Origin: Verrucomicrobiota bacterium
GTDB taxonomy: Bacteria; Verrucomicrobiota; Verrucomicrobiia; Opitutales; Opitutaceae
DNA: 49,596 nt
Reading direction: 5' to 3'
Assembly (NCBI GenBank): GCA_014584295.1
Contig: JACTNC010000013.1
Coordinates: 1 to 49,596, forward strand
Shown here: piece by piece, positions 36,321-44,487 of the stretch
Layout of the letters: every line of letters begins with the position of its first letter
Position numbering within the stretch: position 1 is the stretch's first letter
Made by a program: the position numbers and the translations under genes
The notes under the pieces: generated by a model
The model's input: the letters and a program-made list of their open reading frames with translations, nothing else
The model's database searches: none
Told to the model about the DNA's origin: nothing

Positions 36321-37508
36321 ATGATCCTCATCGACCTCAGCCACACCAGCCATACACGGGCACGCACAGGCGTGCAAAAGGTGTCGCGCTCTCTGTTTCT
36401 CGCCCTGTCGGGAAGTCAGGACCAGGAGGTATGCGCTGTGACTTGGGATCCCTATTCACAAGCGTGGCGCGCCTTGTTGCCTTTTGAATCCGAAGCGCTG
36501 TCGGATGAGACAACGGGCACCCATCGCGGCGCACGCTGGCCGATGAGTTGGAAGATCCGCGGACAAATCGCACGGTGGACGAACAGATCAGCCCCATCTA
36601 TACCCCCGGCATCGCGTTTGATCGTGCCTGAAATTTTCTCCGCGGAAATCGCGGCGAAGCTCCCCCTGCTCAGCCGGCAAATCAGGGGACCACGTGTCGC
36701 TTTGTTTCATGACGCGATCGCACTCAAACTTCCGGAACTTACTCCCACCAAAACCGTCGCTCGCTTTCCTTCCTATCTGCGTGAGCTTCTGGCATTCGAC
36801 GGCATTGCCGCTGTCTCGGAGGATTCCCGCAATGCCATCGTCGAATGGTGGCGATGGCTGGGCGTTCCGCATACCCCGGAGGTGACAACGATACCTCTGG
36901 CTGTTGATGCGCCGAAAGCGGATCCTGTCCTCGGGCGCAACACCCGCTTTCCGGTCGTGCTCTGCGTGGGAACCCTGGAAGGAAGGAAAAATCACCTGGC
37001 TCTTCTCGATGCCTGCGAAACCCTTTGGACCCAGGGCCATCGTTTTGAGCTGCGCCTCATCGGCATGGCTCATCCAGAAACCGGCAAGACGGCCCTGCAA
37101 CGCGTGCATGCCCTACAGAATACAGGCCGACCACTTCGCTACGACGGACCAGCCGATGAGAAGACCCTGAGTGCCGCGTATCACGAGTGCGCCTTCACGG
37201 TCTATCCGTCCCGCATGGAAGGCTTCGGCCTTCCCGTCCTTGAAAGCCTGAGTTACGGAAAACCCTGCATCTGCTCCGCGCAAGGGGCCCTCGGCGAAGC
37301 TTCGCGCGACGGCGGATGTCTCGCCCTTCCCTCTGTCGACTCCGCCTCGCTCGCTTCCGCCATCGCCTGGCTGCTTGCCAATCCTGAGCAATACCTGCGA
37401 CTGTCGTTCGCAGCTAGGGAGAGGACGCAAAAATCCTGGGCAACCTATGCCTGCGATCTGCTCGCCTGGATGGATTCGCTGAAAATGCGTTCCCTCTCCA
37501 CCGGGTGA
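36321..37508 (+). CDS. GT4 glycosyltransferase (MtfB-like)
   Basis: A 395-residue soluble GT-B glycosyltransferase. The N-terminus (MILIDLSHTSHTRARTGVQK) has the RTGVQR-type phrase common in mannosyltransferases of O-antigen and exopolysaccharide loci. Further landmarks are VALFHDAIALKLPELT, AAVSEDSRNAIVEWW, VLCVGTLEGRKNHLALLDAC and the donor-site signature SRMEGFGLPVLESLSYGKPC. It lacks a signal peptide or membrane segment. The minus-strand gene at 38740-39780 encodes a clear paralogue. The acceptor cannot be predicted. The gene lies 226 bp after the frameshifted membrane protein and 48 bp before the alpha-oxoamine synthase, so the latter may share its transcript. I saw nothing recognisable in the 226-bp gap. 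Confidence 0.9.
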   Translation: MILIDLSHTSHTRARTGVQKVSRSLFLALSGSQDQEVCAVTWDPYSQAWRALLPFESEALSDETTGTHRGARWPMSWKIRGQIARWTNRSAPSIPPASRLIVPEIFSAEIAAKLPLLSRQIRGPRVALFHDAIALKLPELTPTKTVARFPSYLRELLAFDGIAAVSEDSRNAIVEWWRWLGVPHTPEVTTIPLAVDAPKADPVLGRNTRFPVVLCVGTLEGRKNHLALLDACETLWTQGHRFELRLIGMAHPETGKTALQRVHALQNTGRPLRYDGPADEKTLSAAYHECAFTVYPSRMEGFGLPVLESLSYGKPCICSAQGALGEASRDGGCLALPSVDSASLASAIAWLLANPEQYLRLSFAARERTQKSWATYACDLLAWMDSLKMRSLSTG

Positions 37509-37556
37509 AACCATTTGCCACGCCTTCCCACCGGCCCCTAGCGTTCCCAACCTGAC

Positions 37557-38753
37557 ATGGCGTTTTCCCTGTTCACCAAAAACAAGAAGGCGTGGTTCGA
37601 ACGCTGCCGCGACGACTATGCGACGAAGATGCGCCTCAAGTACGCGCCGTACTATCATTCGATGGATGCTCAGAAGGGGACGAGCGTCACTCTCGATGGC
37701 CGGGAAATGATCATGCTTTCGAGCAACGACTACCTCGGATTCTCCTTTCATCCCAAGGTCATGGAGGCAGCGCGCGCGGCTGTCCTTCAATGGGGCACAA
37801 GCACGACCGGTGCGCGGCCCTCGAATGGGTCGCGCAGTTTTCATCTGGAACTCGAGAGCGCACTGGCATCCTTCCTCGGGCGCGAGGCCTGCCATATCCA
37901 CTCGGCAGGATACCTCTCTGTCATGACGAGCGTCACCTCGTTCGCCCAGAAGGGAGATCTGATCCTCGCGGACAAGAACCTCCACTCCTGCCTCTGGGAT
38001 GGCATCCGGCTCTCCCACGCAGCGGTCGAACGTTTTTCCCACAACAATCCCGAGGACCTGCGCGAGGTGCTCGCGGGTGCAAATCCCGACGTTCCCAAGA
38101 TGCTCGTTGTCGAGGGGGTCTACTCCATGGAGGGACATGTCGCCAGGCTGCCGGAACTGGTCGCGCTCGCAGAGGAGTACAACTGCTTCATTGTCCTCGA
38201 CGACGCGCACGGCTTCGGCGTCCTCGGACACCAGGGCCGGGGAACCGTCGATCACTTCGGCCTCAATGACAAGGTCGACCTCATCTGCGGCAGCCTCTCA
38301 AAGTCGCTGGCCAGCACGGGAGGATTTGTTGCGGGCACAAGCGAGACCATAGAGTACCTGAGAACCCACTCAAAGCAGACGATCTTCTCGGCCGCCATCG
38401 CACCATCCCAGGCTGCCGCCGCAAAAACCGCACTCGAACTCATGCAGTCGGAACCCGAGCATCTCGATCGCCTCTGGAAAAACACGCGACGCTATGTGAC
38501 GATGCTGAAGGGCCTGGGACTCGACACGTGGGAGACCGACACACCCGCCGTCCCGATCGTGCTCGGAACCCGCGAGCTCGCCTACCGCTTCTGGAGCGCG
38601 CTGATGGAAAAGGGCGTTTTCACCGTCATGTCGATCGCACCCGCGGTGCCACCCGGCAAGGACCTGATCCGTACCGCCATTTCTGCCATGCACACCGACG
38701 AGCAGCTTGACCGCGTCGGCGAAGCGATGGCTTACGCGGTCAAGTCCCTGTAA
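37557..38753 (+). CDS. Alpha-oxoamine synthase, serine palmitoyltransferase-like
   Basis: A 398-residue PLP enzyme of the alpha-oxoamine synthase family, which joins an amino acid to an acyl thioester with loss of CO2. Key residues are present: His143 in NLHSCLWDG (stacks on PLP), Asp216 and His218 in VLDDAHGFG, and Lys249 in GSLSKSLAS, which forms the PLP Schiff base. SNDYLGFSFHPKVMEA, GTSTTGARPSNG and VVEGVYSMEGHVARLPELV resemble bacterial serine palmitoyltransferases at least as much as BioF or Kbl. There are no biotin genes nearby; instead the neighbours are glycosyltransferases and a private fatty-acid module, which points to a lipid product such as a 3-keto-sphingoid base. BioF-like or CqsA-like activity remains possible. 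The gene ends in a 14-bp tail-to-tail overlap with the minus-strand GT4 gene. Confidence 0.82.
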   Translation: MAFSLFTKNKKAWFERCRDDYATKMRLKYAPYYHSMDAQKGTSVTLDGREMIMLSSNDYLGFSFHPKVMEAARAAVLQWGTSTTGARPSNGSRSFHLELESALASFLGREACHIHSAGYLSVMTSVTSFAQKGDLILADKNLHSCLWDGIRLSHAAVERFSHNNPEDLREVLAGANPDVPKMLVVEGVYSMEGHVARLPELVALAEEYNCFIVLDDAHGFGVLGHQGRGTVDHFGLNDKVDLICGSLSKSLASTGGFVAGTSETIEYLRTHSKQTIFSAAIAPSQAAAAKTALELMQSEPEHLDRLWKNTRRYVTMLKGLGLDTWETDTPAVPIVLGTRELAYRFWSALMEKGVFTVMSIAPAVPPGKDLIRTAISAMHTDEQLDRVGEAMAYAVKSL

Positions 38754-39780
38754 CCCGAAGATTCGCCCCGTAGTGCTCGCGAATCGCGCCGGCGGCCTGT
38801 GCCCACGTGGGCAGTGTACGCCGAAGCGCCTCGTCAGCCAGTCGAAGCCACCCGGCGTCATCCGTCAGGAGTCGCTTCGATGCCTCAACCCAGGCTTCCA
38901 AGTCCTCAACGGGAAGACTGACACATCCACCCTGTACCGAATTCTCGCGCAGGACAGGCAGGTCGCTGCAGAGGCAGGGGACTCCGAACCAGAGTGATTC
39001 CAGAAGCGGAAGCCCACAGCCTTCTGCCAGCGTTGGAAAGAGTGTCAGGCGCGACTGGCTGTAGAGCTTCGCGAGTTTGCGATCGTCCGCCGCCGCATGA
39101 TAGGTCACGCGTCCAGGAGCGGATTTCTGAAACTCCTTGATCCGGCGAAGCGTCGGCAGACCGAAATGGGGATTCACCCGACCCACAATATGCAGAGTCA
39201 CCGGCAATCCCTCCTCCCATAGGCGTTCGACCACACGCAATGCGAAGATCTGATTCTTTCGAGGCTCCAAGATGCCCACGACAAGCAGGGACGGCGACGG
39301 CGGATCGATACGAACACTGGGCCTTGGAAGTCGAAGGCCGTCGGCACCCAGTGGAAGAACCGTGACCGACCCTTGCGGTTTCACACCCTGCCACCGCCAA
39401 AATTCAAGCAGTTCCATCCGGCTCGCTTCAGACACCGCGAAAACATGATCGAACATTGCAAGCTGCTTCATGTACAGGGCATGGCGGGCGACACTGTGCG
39501 GCCAGGTGATATGCGGAAACTTCAGGGGTATCGCATCATGATAGATTGCGGCCCGGCGACTGCGCACGCCAGCAAGCCATTCCGACCACCCCGGGCGGTC
39601 CTCAGCTGAAAACACTTCAGGAGAGACGAACCAGTCCTCCGGTCCCATATGCCGGTTCCATCGCCCCCAGGCGACAGGTGTCATGTCACCGGTCCATTCC
39701 TCGCGCAGACGCGCGCTCACCCGGGTCAATCCAGAACGATGACGCGCCGTTCCGGATTTGGTGATGTCAAAGTATACCAT
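38740..39780 (-). CDS. GT4 glycosyltransferase, paralogue of the plus-strand copy
   Basis: A 346-residue GT-B glycosyltransferase. It parallels the plus-strand protein at 36321-37508 along its whole length: MVYFDITKSGTARHRSGLTR for the N-terminal phrase, SPEVFSAED, IYHDAIPLKFPHIT, FAVSEASRMELLEFWRWQG, LLVVGILEPRKNQIFALRVV and the donor-site LAEGCGLPLLESLWFGVPC. In the last motif Cys replaces the usual Phe between the Gly residues. It is the last gene of the minus-strand lipid operon, 35 bp after the preceding GT4 gene. The stop overlaps the end of the convergent alpha-oxoamine synthase gene. It probably adds a sugar to the same product as its neighbours; donor and acceptor are unknown. Confidence 0.88.
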   Translation of the reverse strand: MVYFDITKSGTARHRSGLTRVSARLREEWTGDMTPVAWGRWNRHMGPEDWFVSPEVFSAEDRPGWSEWLAGVRSRRAAIYHDAIPLKFPHITWPHSVARHALYMKQLAMFDHVFAVSEASRMELLEFWRWQGVKPQGSVTVLPLGADGLRLPRPSVRIDPPSPSLLVVGILEPRKNQIFALRVVERLWEEGLPVTLHIVGRVNPHFGLPTLRRIKEFQKSAPGRVTYHAAADDRKLAKLYSQSRLTLFPTLAEGCGLPLLESLWFGVPCLCSDLPVLRENSVQGGCVSLPVEDLEAWVEASKRLLTDDAGWLRLADEALRRTLPTWAQAAGAIREHYGANLRVTGT

Positions 39781-39815
39781 CGAAGTACGTTCTGCTGAGT
39801 TTTCTGCTGCGACAA

Positions 39816-41054
39816 CTACCTTACCGGATTCCCGTCGCCGTTAATCTCCACACAGGCATCCATGAAGAGTCGATGCAGTCGCGAGGCATTACGATGGGCA
39901 TCGAATTCTCTCTCCACCCACACACGGGCCGCATGACGGAGCCGTTCGCAGAGAAGGGAATCTTCCTTCAACTCCCGCAACGCGTTCACCCAAACGCCCA
40001 GGTCCTCCATCGGCACAACTCGTCCACTCTCGCGATCCGCAATCGCCTCCGTCGTCGCCGCCGCAGGGGAGGTCACCACCAACACCCCAGCAGCCATCGC
40101 CTCGGGAATGACATTGGGAAGGCCGTCCCGGTCGCCACTTGCGGCGACAACACCGGTGTGAACGAGCACATCCGCCCATGCCAGTGACGTCGCGACCTCG
40201 TCCTGAGTGCAGTGCCCGCAGAATCTCACCACCCCTTCGAGGCATAGATCCCGGCACTGCCGCATCAAAGAGTCCCTGAGCGGCCCGTCTCCGAGTATCC
40301 TGGCTTCGAAGCGCATGCCCACGCGCATCAGGGCGGCATAAATCTCAAGCTGCCGGGCGAAGCCCTTCTTCTCCACGAGACGGGCAATACAGAGGATGCG
40401 CAAGGGATCCCGCGCGACACGCAATGCCTTGAATGCAGGGAACGTGACAAGTCCGCGGCGAATCACATGGATGCGTGCCCGGTCGAGCCCGCGAGATACC
40501 AGCGTCGCACACGCCATCTCAGTCGACGTGTGTACAAACGCGGCATCGCGCAGCTTCTCGATGAGCCACCAGTCTCCCCCATGCTCGTAAATATCGTAGG
40601 CATGCGCCGCCGAACTGAAACGAATCCCTGTCAGCCGCGACAGAATCCATGCCGCAGTCGCAGGTCCGCCCGCCCAGGCTGCGTGTACCAGGTCGGGCTT
40701 CTGTCGGCGAAATTCCTCCGCCATCACACCCGCAAAACCTGCACCCAGCATGTTTTCCCAGAAATTGATCCATGACGGCGCGCGGCGGGTGAACAATCCA
40801 CGCAGAAGCAGTGACATCAGGTCCCATCGAGTTACGGTGACCCATGGGATGATCCATAGCAGTGGAAGGAGCCGCCAAAGCCGAAATCTCCGGACTTTGA
40901 TTCCGTTGAAGGTGCCGCCTCCCTGCCAAAGGGAGTAAATCCGCAAATCGACGCCCAGCGCCTGCAGCGCGAGAATTTCACGTTGGAGAAACGTCTCGGT
41001 GGATTTTGGAAACGTCGTGAAAAGATAGGCGACCGTAAGGGGGCGGGAGCTCAC
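39816..41054 (-). CDS. GT4 glycosyltransferase, WcaL/colanic-acid type
   Basis: A 412-residue GT-B glycosyltransferase that begins VAYLFTTFPKSTETFLQREI, the usual start of WcaL-like enzymes that add sugars in exopolysaccharide synthesis. Later landmarks are LVHAAWAGGPATAAWILSRL, FSSAAHAYDIYEHGGDWWLI, LRILCIARLVEKKGFARQLE, CGHCTQDEVATSLAWADVLV and the donor-site region GDRDGLPNVIPEAMAAGVLV. The start is GTG 41054 with a strong GGAGGAAAG ahead of it, in the 15-bp gap after the preceding gene, one of the few clear Shine-Dalgarno sequences in this window. Position in the lipid operon suggests it extends a lipid-linked saccharide begun by the MGDG-synthase-like enzyme encoded upstream; that is inference. 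Confidence 0.9.
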   Translation of the reverse strand: MSSRPLTVAYLFTTFPKSTETFLQREILALQALGVDLRIYSLWQGGGTFNGIKVRRFRLWRLLPLLWIIPWVTVTRWDLMSLLLRGLFTRRAPSWINFWENMLGAGFAGVMAEEFRRQKPDLVHAAWAGGPATAAWILSRLTGIRFSSAAHAYDIYEHGGDWWLIEKLRDAAFVHTSTEMACATLVSRGLDRARIHVIRRGLVTFPAFKALRVARDPLRILCIARLVEKKGFARQLEIYAALMRVGMRFEARILGDGPLRDSLMRQCRDLCLEGVVRFCGHCTQDEVATSLAWADVLVHTGVVAASGDRDGLPNVIPEAMAAGVLVVTSPAAATTEAIADRESGRVVPMEDLGVWVNALRELKEDSLLCERLRHAARVWVEREFDAHRNASRLHRLFMDACVEINGDGNPVR

Positions 41055-41069
41055 AATGTATCTTTCCTC

Positions 41070-42296
41070 CTACGGTTTTTGACGCAGGCCGCTTCCATTG
41101 GCCGGAGGAAACACCTGGCGCTCGGGCGCAGCACCCGCGGTCGCACTGGCAAGCCCCACGACCTCGTCAATGAGAAGCGTCGGATCCTCCTCGTAACGGA
41201 GCGAAACAAACCGCTCCCGATAGGCGTTGTAGGTACCGCGATCCGACAGCCAGTTTTCCAGGATCTTTATGAAATCGTCGACGCTTTCGACCTTCTCGCA
41301 ACCCGCGCCATTGCGGAAGAATTTCCAAGTGAGTTTCTCCTGCGGCATGATTCCGCCGAAGGCATTGAAGATGATCGGGCACCTGAAATGCAGCGCCATC
41401 GCACACGTCGTCGTGCCGCCACGGGTCACAATCGCATCACTCGCCTGCATGAGCAGGTGCACCTGGTCGGAGTATCCCTCGACATAGAGATGGAGCGACG
41501 GATGGGTGGACCGCCAGTGCATCACCTGGTGGAAGGTTTCCTTGTCTCTTCCGCAGATCACAATGACCTGGACGGATCGGGCGAAGGGCAGCAGCGCGGG
41601 GAGGAACGAAAAATGGTTGTTTGCACCGTTGCCTCCAGTCGCCAGAAAAACCGTGAACAACCCGGGTTTGAGTCCAAGGCGTTTCACGCGAAACTGCGTA
41701 CACTCGGCCGCGTTCATGAACTCGAGATGAGAACGGGGTCGCATCAGGTGACCACGCACCCGGCACCGATCAGGAGGCATCCCCTTGCGCACGGCGTAGT
41801 CGCGCGCCGTCGGTGTTCGAGAAAAATACAGGTCCGCGGACGGCTCGATCCAATTGATGGAGTAGCCCCATCCGCCCGAGAATTCGCCGCAGTAAGTGAC
41901 ACACCGCACGTTGTCGGCCCCGAGTTCCTTCCGTGCTACCTGGAAATAGCCGCGATTCAGGCAGTCATGCACGCTGAAGATGAGATGGGGTCGATATTCG
42001 CGCAGCACCTTGACATAATAGCCTCTTCCCAGGGAAACGGTGCGCCGGTTCAGGATCGCCAACAGTTCGATGATCGAATAGTAGATTCCGTGCAGCATCG
42101 GCAGCCGCTTCTGAATCCAATTGTAGAGATTCACTCCTCCACGGTTTATCACCGAGGACCGTTCCAGCATCTGCTCGATACGCACGTCGACGCCGTGACG
42201 GTAGAGCTGGAAGCACCATTCTGCCATTGCCTCGGCCCGCGCATCGTGACCGCCGCCGGTGCTGGACGTCAGAACGAGGATACGAACCTGGTCCAC
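41070..42296 (-). CDS. MGDG-synthase/UgtP-like glycosyltransferase (GT28)
   Basis: A 408-residue GT-B glycosyltransferase of the MGDG_synth plus GT28 C-terminal architecture, whose known members transfer galactose or glucose to diacylglycerol or ceramide-like lipids at the membrane. The acceptor domain starts ILVLTSSTGGGHDARAEAMA, the usual glycine-rich loop with the GGGH signature, followed by SVHDCLNRGYFQVARKELG and CVTYCGEFSGGWGYSINWIE. The donor domain has VFLATGGNGANNHFSFLPAL, VICGRDKETF, VEGYSDQVHLLMQASDAIVT and RGGTTTCAMALHFRCPIIFN. The start is GTG 42296, three bases after the SDR stop. The protein lies in one operon with the acyl-chain enzymes, which supports a lipid acceptor. The exact lipid is unknown. 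Confidence 0.9.
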   Translation of the reverse strand: MDQVRILVLTSSTGGGHDARAEAMAEWCFQLYRHGVDVRIEQMLERSSVINRGGVNLYNWIQKRLPMLHGIYYSIIELLAILNRRTVSLGRGYYVKVLREYRPHLIFSVHDCLNRGYFQVARKELGADNVRCVTYCGEFSGGWGYSINWIEPSADLYFSRTPTARDYAVRKGMPPDRCRVRGHLMRPRSHLEFMNAAECTQFRVKRLGLKPGLFTVFLATGGNGANNHFSFLPALLPFARSVQVIVICGRDKETFHQVMHWRSTHPSLHLYVEGYSDQVHLLMQASDAIVTRGGTTTCAMALHFRCPIIFNAFGGIMPQEKLTWKFFRNGAGCEKVESVDDFIKILENWLSDRGTYNAYRERFVSLRYEEDPTLLIDEVVGLASATAGAAPERQVFPPANGSGLRQKP

Positions 42297-42299
42297 GAG

Positions 42300-43178
42300 T
42301 CAGGACGCTCCAAAATACCGCACCATCAATGCCCTCTTCAGTGCAAGCGGCGCGAAGCGGGCCAGAAATGGTGCAATCACGGTCTGGAACAACGAACCAC
42401 TTCGAACGGTACCACTCTTTCCCCTCAACAGAGTCCGCTCAAGATCCCTCGCAGCACGAGCCGGAAGAGGTGCGGTGTTCAAATTGTACTCCAGCCTTTG
42501 CCAGATCGGAGCAAGTCCGGGTCGACGGGTCAGGAGGGCTGTGGGTGACATGGACTGGTTGAATGCCGTGCGGTAATCACCGGGTCGAAAATCGACAACC
42601 ATGACCTCTGTGCCGCGCATTTCAAAGATCAAACTCTCGCTGAAGGCAGACAATCCCGCCTTCGCCACATTGTAGCCGCTCATATGCGGCAGCGGAAAAT
42701 CCACGGCCACCGAGGATACATTCACGATCCCTCCTCGCATTTCGCCCCGGTCTCTCAGTCGTCCGAGAAAGAGATGGGTGATGCGCATGGTGGTCATGAG
42801 CATTGCATCAAGCTGACGGGACCAGGACGTAAATTCGGCATCCACAAAGGGGCTGAACTGACCAAACCCGGCATTGTTGATCAGGAGATCAAACGCCCCC
42901 CCCGCCTGGTCTGCGGCAGAAAGGAAGGCTTGTTCGGCCGCATCGCCTTTCTCGAGATCGAGCACCACGGGAGTGAACCCGTGTCGCCGGGACAAGGCCT
43001 GGAGTCGGGACGCTTCGCGGGTGGTGCCCCAGACGCGAACTCCCGCATTCAACAGGCATTCAGTGAATGCCAATCCCAACCCGCCACCAGCACCTGTGAC
43101 AAATGCCCGCGGAAATCGACGCGCCAACCCCTCTCGCGATCGCTGCGCCTCCAGGTCGGACTGCGGGGAAGTGTTCAC
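42300..43178 (-). CDS. Short-chain dehydrogenase/reductase, probable 3-ketoacyl reductase
   Basis: A 292-residue classical SDR. The cofactor motif is TGAGGGLG (28-35), NNAG is at 101-104, Ser155/156 lie in VNVSSVAVD, and the catalytic pair is Tyr169 and Lys173 in SGYNVAKAG. The C-terminal 80 residues extend beyond the usual SDR core and contain hydrophobic and basic stretches, common in membrane-associated ketoreductases such as 3-ketosphinganine or DltE-like enzymes. The start is GTG 43178, whose GTGA overlaps the stop of the ketoacyl synthase gene, so the two are translationally coupled. In this position it could reduce the 3-keto group made by the synthase (FabG role) or by the alpha-oxoamine synthase. 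A longer frame upstream is a shadow of the synthase. Confidence 0.87.
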   Translation of the reverse strand: MNTSPQSDLEAQRSREGLARRFPRAFVTGAGGGLGLAFTECLLNAGVRVWGTTREASRLQALSRRHGFTPVVLDLEKGDAAEQAFLSAADQAGGAFDLLINNAGFGQFSPFVDAEFTSWSRQLDAMLMTTMRITHLFLGRLRDRGEMRGGIVNVSSVAVDFPLPHMSGYNVAKAGLSAFSESLIFEMRGTEVMVVDFRPGDYRTAFNQSMSPTALLTRRPGLAPIWQRLEYNLNTAPLPARAARDLERTLLRGKSGTVRSGSLFQTVIAPFLARFAPLALKRALMVRYFGAS

Positions 43179-44434
43179 GCGCGTCGGAGGACCACGCACA
43201 CATTGGCACCGCCAAATCCGCTGCTGTTGTTCAAGACAACATGAGGCTGTGCGTCCGACGTTGTACGAAGAATGTGGATACCCTCGCATTCGGGATCAAC
43301 CCGCGTGATATGGGCAGATCCAGGCATGAATCCGTCCTTGATCGCCAACGCGCAAAACGCGCTCTCCATGGCTCCGGCGAGCGACAGTCCGTGACCCGTG
43401 AGCGCCTTGGTGCTGCTCACCGCCGTCTGCGCGGCCCGTGCCCCAAACACGGCACGCAATGCCTTCACCTCTGACACATCCCCGATCGGCGTCGAGGTGG
43501 CATGCGCATTGACATAGTCAACTTCCGCGGCCTCCAGCTTCGAGTACGTGAGCGCGAGTTCCATCGCCCGGCGCAGCCCATCACCCTCGGGGTGGGAAAT
43601 GGCGACATTGTGACCATCCGAGGCCTGTCCCCACCCGGCCACTTCGCAATAGGGGGCGACTCCCCTGCGGGCGACCTCATCCTCGCTTTCCAAGACAAGC
43701 ACAACTCCACCACCGGTGCCAACAAAGCCGTCGCGCGCGATGTCGAACGGACGCGAGGCCGTTTCCGGGTCGGTGCTGAGCGACAAGGCGCGCATGCCTG
43801 CAAACGGCGCAATGGTCTCGTAATTTCCATCTTCGGCACCCACGACAAACATCCGTGACTGCCTGCCCAAGGCAATCTCGTCATAGGCGAAGCCCATGGC
43901 GTGGGATGAAGAAGCACACGCGGAAGAAAAGCCGGTCGATGCGCCCTTGATCTTGAAATGCGCTACGAGGTTGAACTGAACCGTGCCCGCAATCGCGGCC
44001 ACAATGCCGAGTGGCGGGCAACGCATTACTCCCTGCGCATGCATCTGCGTGAGCAGCCGGTAGAGCAGCCCGGGCGATCCCGCGGAGGCCGCATAGAGGC
44101 CCGTCTGTTGATTGGAGATCTCCTGCTCCGAAAGTTTGGCATCCGCAATCGCCTGAATCATCGCGCAGTAGGCATAGAGCGAGTTTGGTCCCAGGCCTCT
44201 CAGGACCTCCCGCTTGATCCGGTAACCCGCAGGGAATGTCCAGTCTTCGGGGTCGGTCGACTCAACGCTGAATCCGCGAACAGGCGCGGCAACCTTCACG
44301 GGAAGATCGGGACGCTGAAACGGAGGATAGACCACCATGCCGTGACGCATCTCCCGCAGTGAACGGGTGACTTCGACACGGTCGTTCCCAATGCTGGTTA
44401 TGAACCCGAGACCAGTGACATAGACCTTGGGCAT
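43175..44434 (-). CDS. Beta-ketoacyl-ACP synthase (FabF/FabB-like)
   Basis: A 419-residue condensing enzyme that extends an acyl chain by two carbons from malonyl-ACP. All catalytic residues are visible: Cys173 in SSACASSSHA, His311 in NAHATSTPIGD, Lys343 in SSTKALTGHG and His348 in the same stretch, plus the C-terminal NNSSGFGGANV. The N-terminus VYVTGLGFITSIGND is standard. Residues 33-80 (VYPPFQRPDLPVKVAAPVRG and WTFPAGYRIKREVLRGLGPN) differ from housekeeping FabF and resemble those of specialised synthases of aryl-polyene or other accessory loci. It follows the ACP-FabZ fusion gene by 53 bp and overlaps the SDR gene. It is likely dedicated to the lipid made by this operon. Confidence 0.93.
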   Translation of the reverse strand: MPKVYVTGLGFITSIGNDRVEVTRSLREMRHGMVVYPPFQRPDLPVKVAAPVRGFSVESTDPEDWTFPAGYRIKREVLRGLGPNSLYAYCAMIQAIADAKLSEQEISNQQTGLYAASAGSPGLLYRLLTQMHAQGVMRCPPLGIVAAIAGTVQFNLVAHFKIKGASTGFSSACASSSHAMGFAYDEIALGRQSRMFVVGAEDGNYETIAPFAGMRALSLSTDPETASRPFDIARDGFVGTGGGVVLVLESEDEVARRGVAPYCEVAGWGQASDGHNVAISHPEGDGLRRAMELALTYSKLEAAEVDYVNAHATSTPIGDVSEVKALRAVFGARAAQTAVSSTKALTGHGLSLAGAMESAFCALAIKDGFMPGSAHITRVDPECEGIHILRTTSDAQPHVVLNNSSGFGGANVCVVLRRA

Positions 44435-44487
44435 GACGATGACAGTGCTGGCGCGGACCGACCTCAGGCGGGCGGCCGGTGAACAGA

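Noticed and set aside
37113..38255. A 380-codon open frame on the minus strand opposite the alpha-oxoamine synthase
   Set aside because: The plus strand has all PLP-enzyme residues; the antisense product shows no domain.
40983..42548. A 521-codon open frame on the plus strand opposite the GT28 gene
   Set aside because: The translation is rich in Arg, His and Gln without domain features, and the minus strand encodes a clear MGDG-synthase-like enzyme with coupled start. GC-rich third positions produce such shadows.
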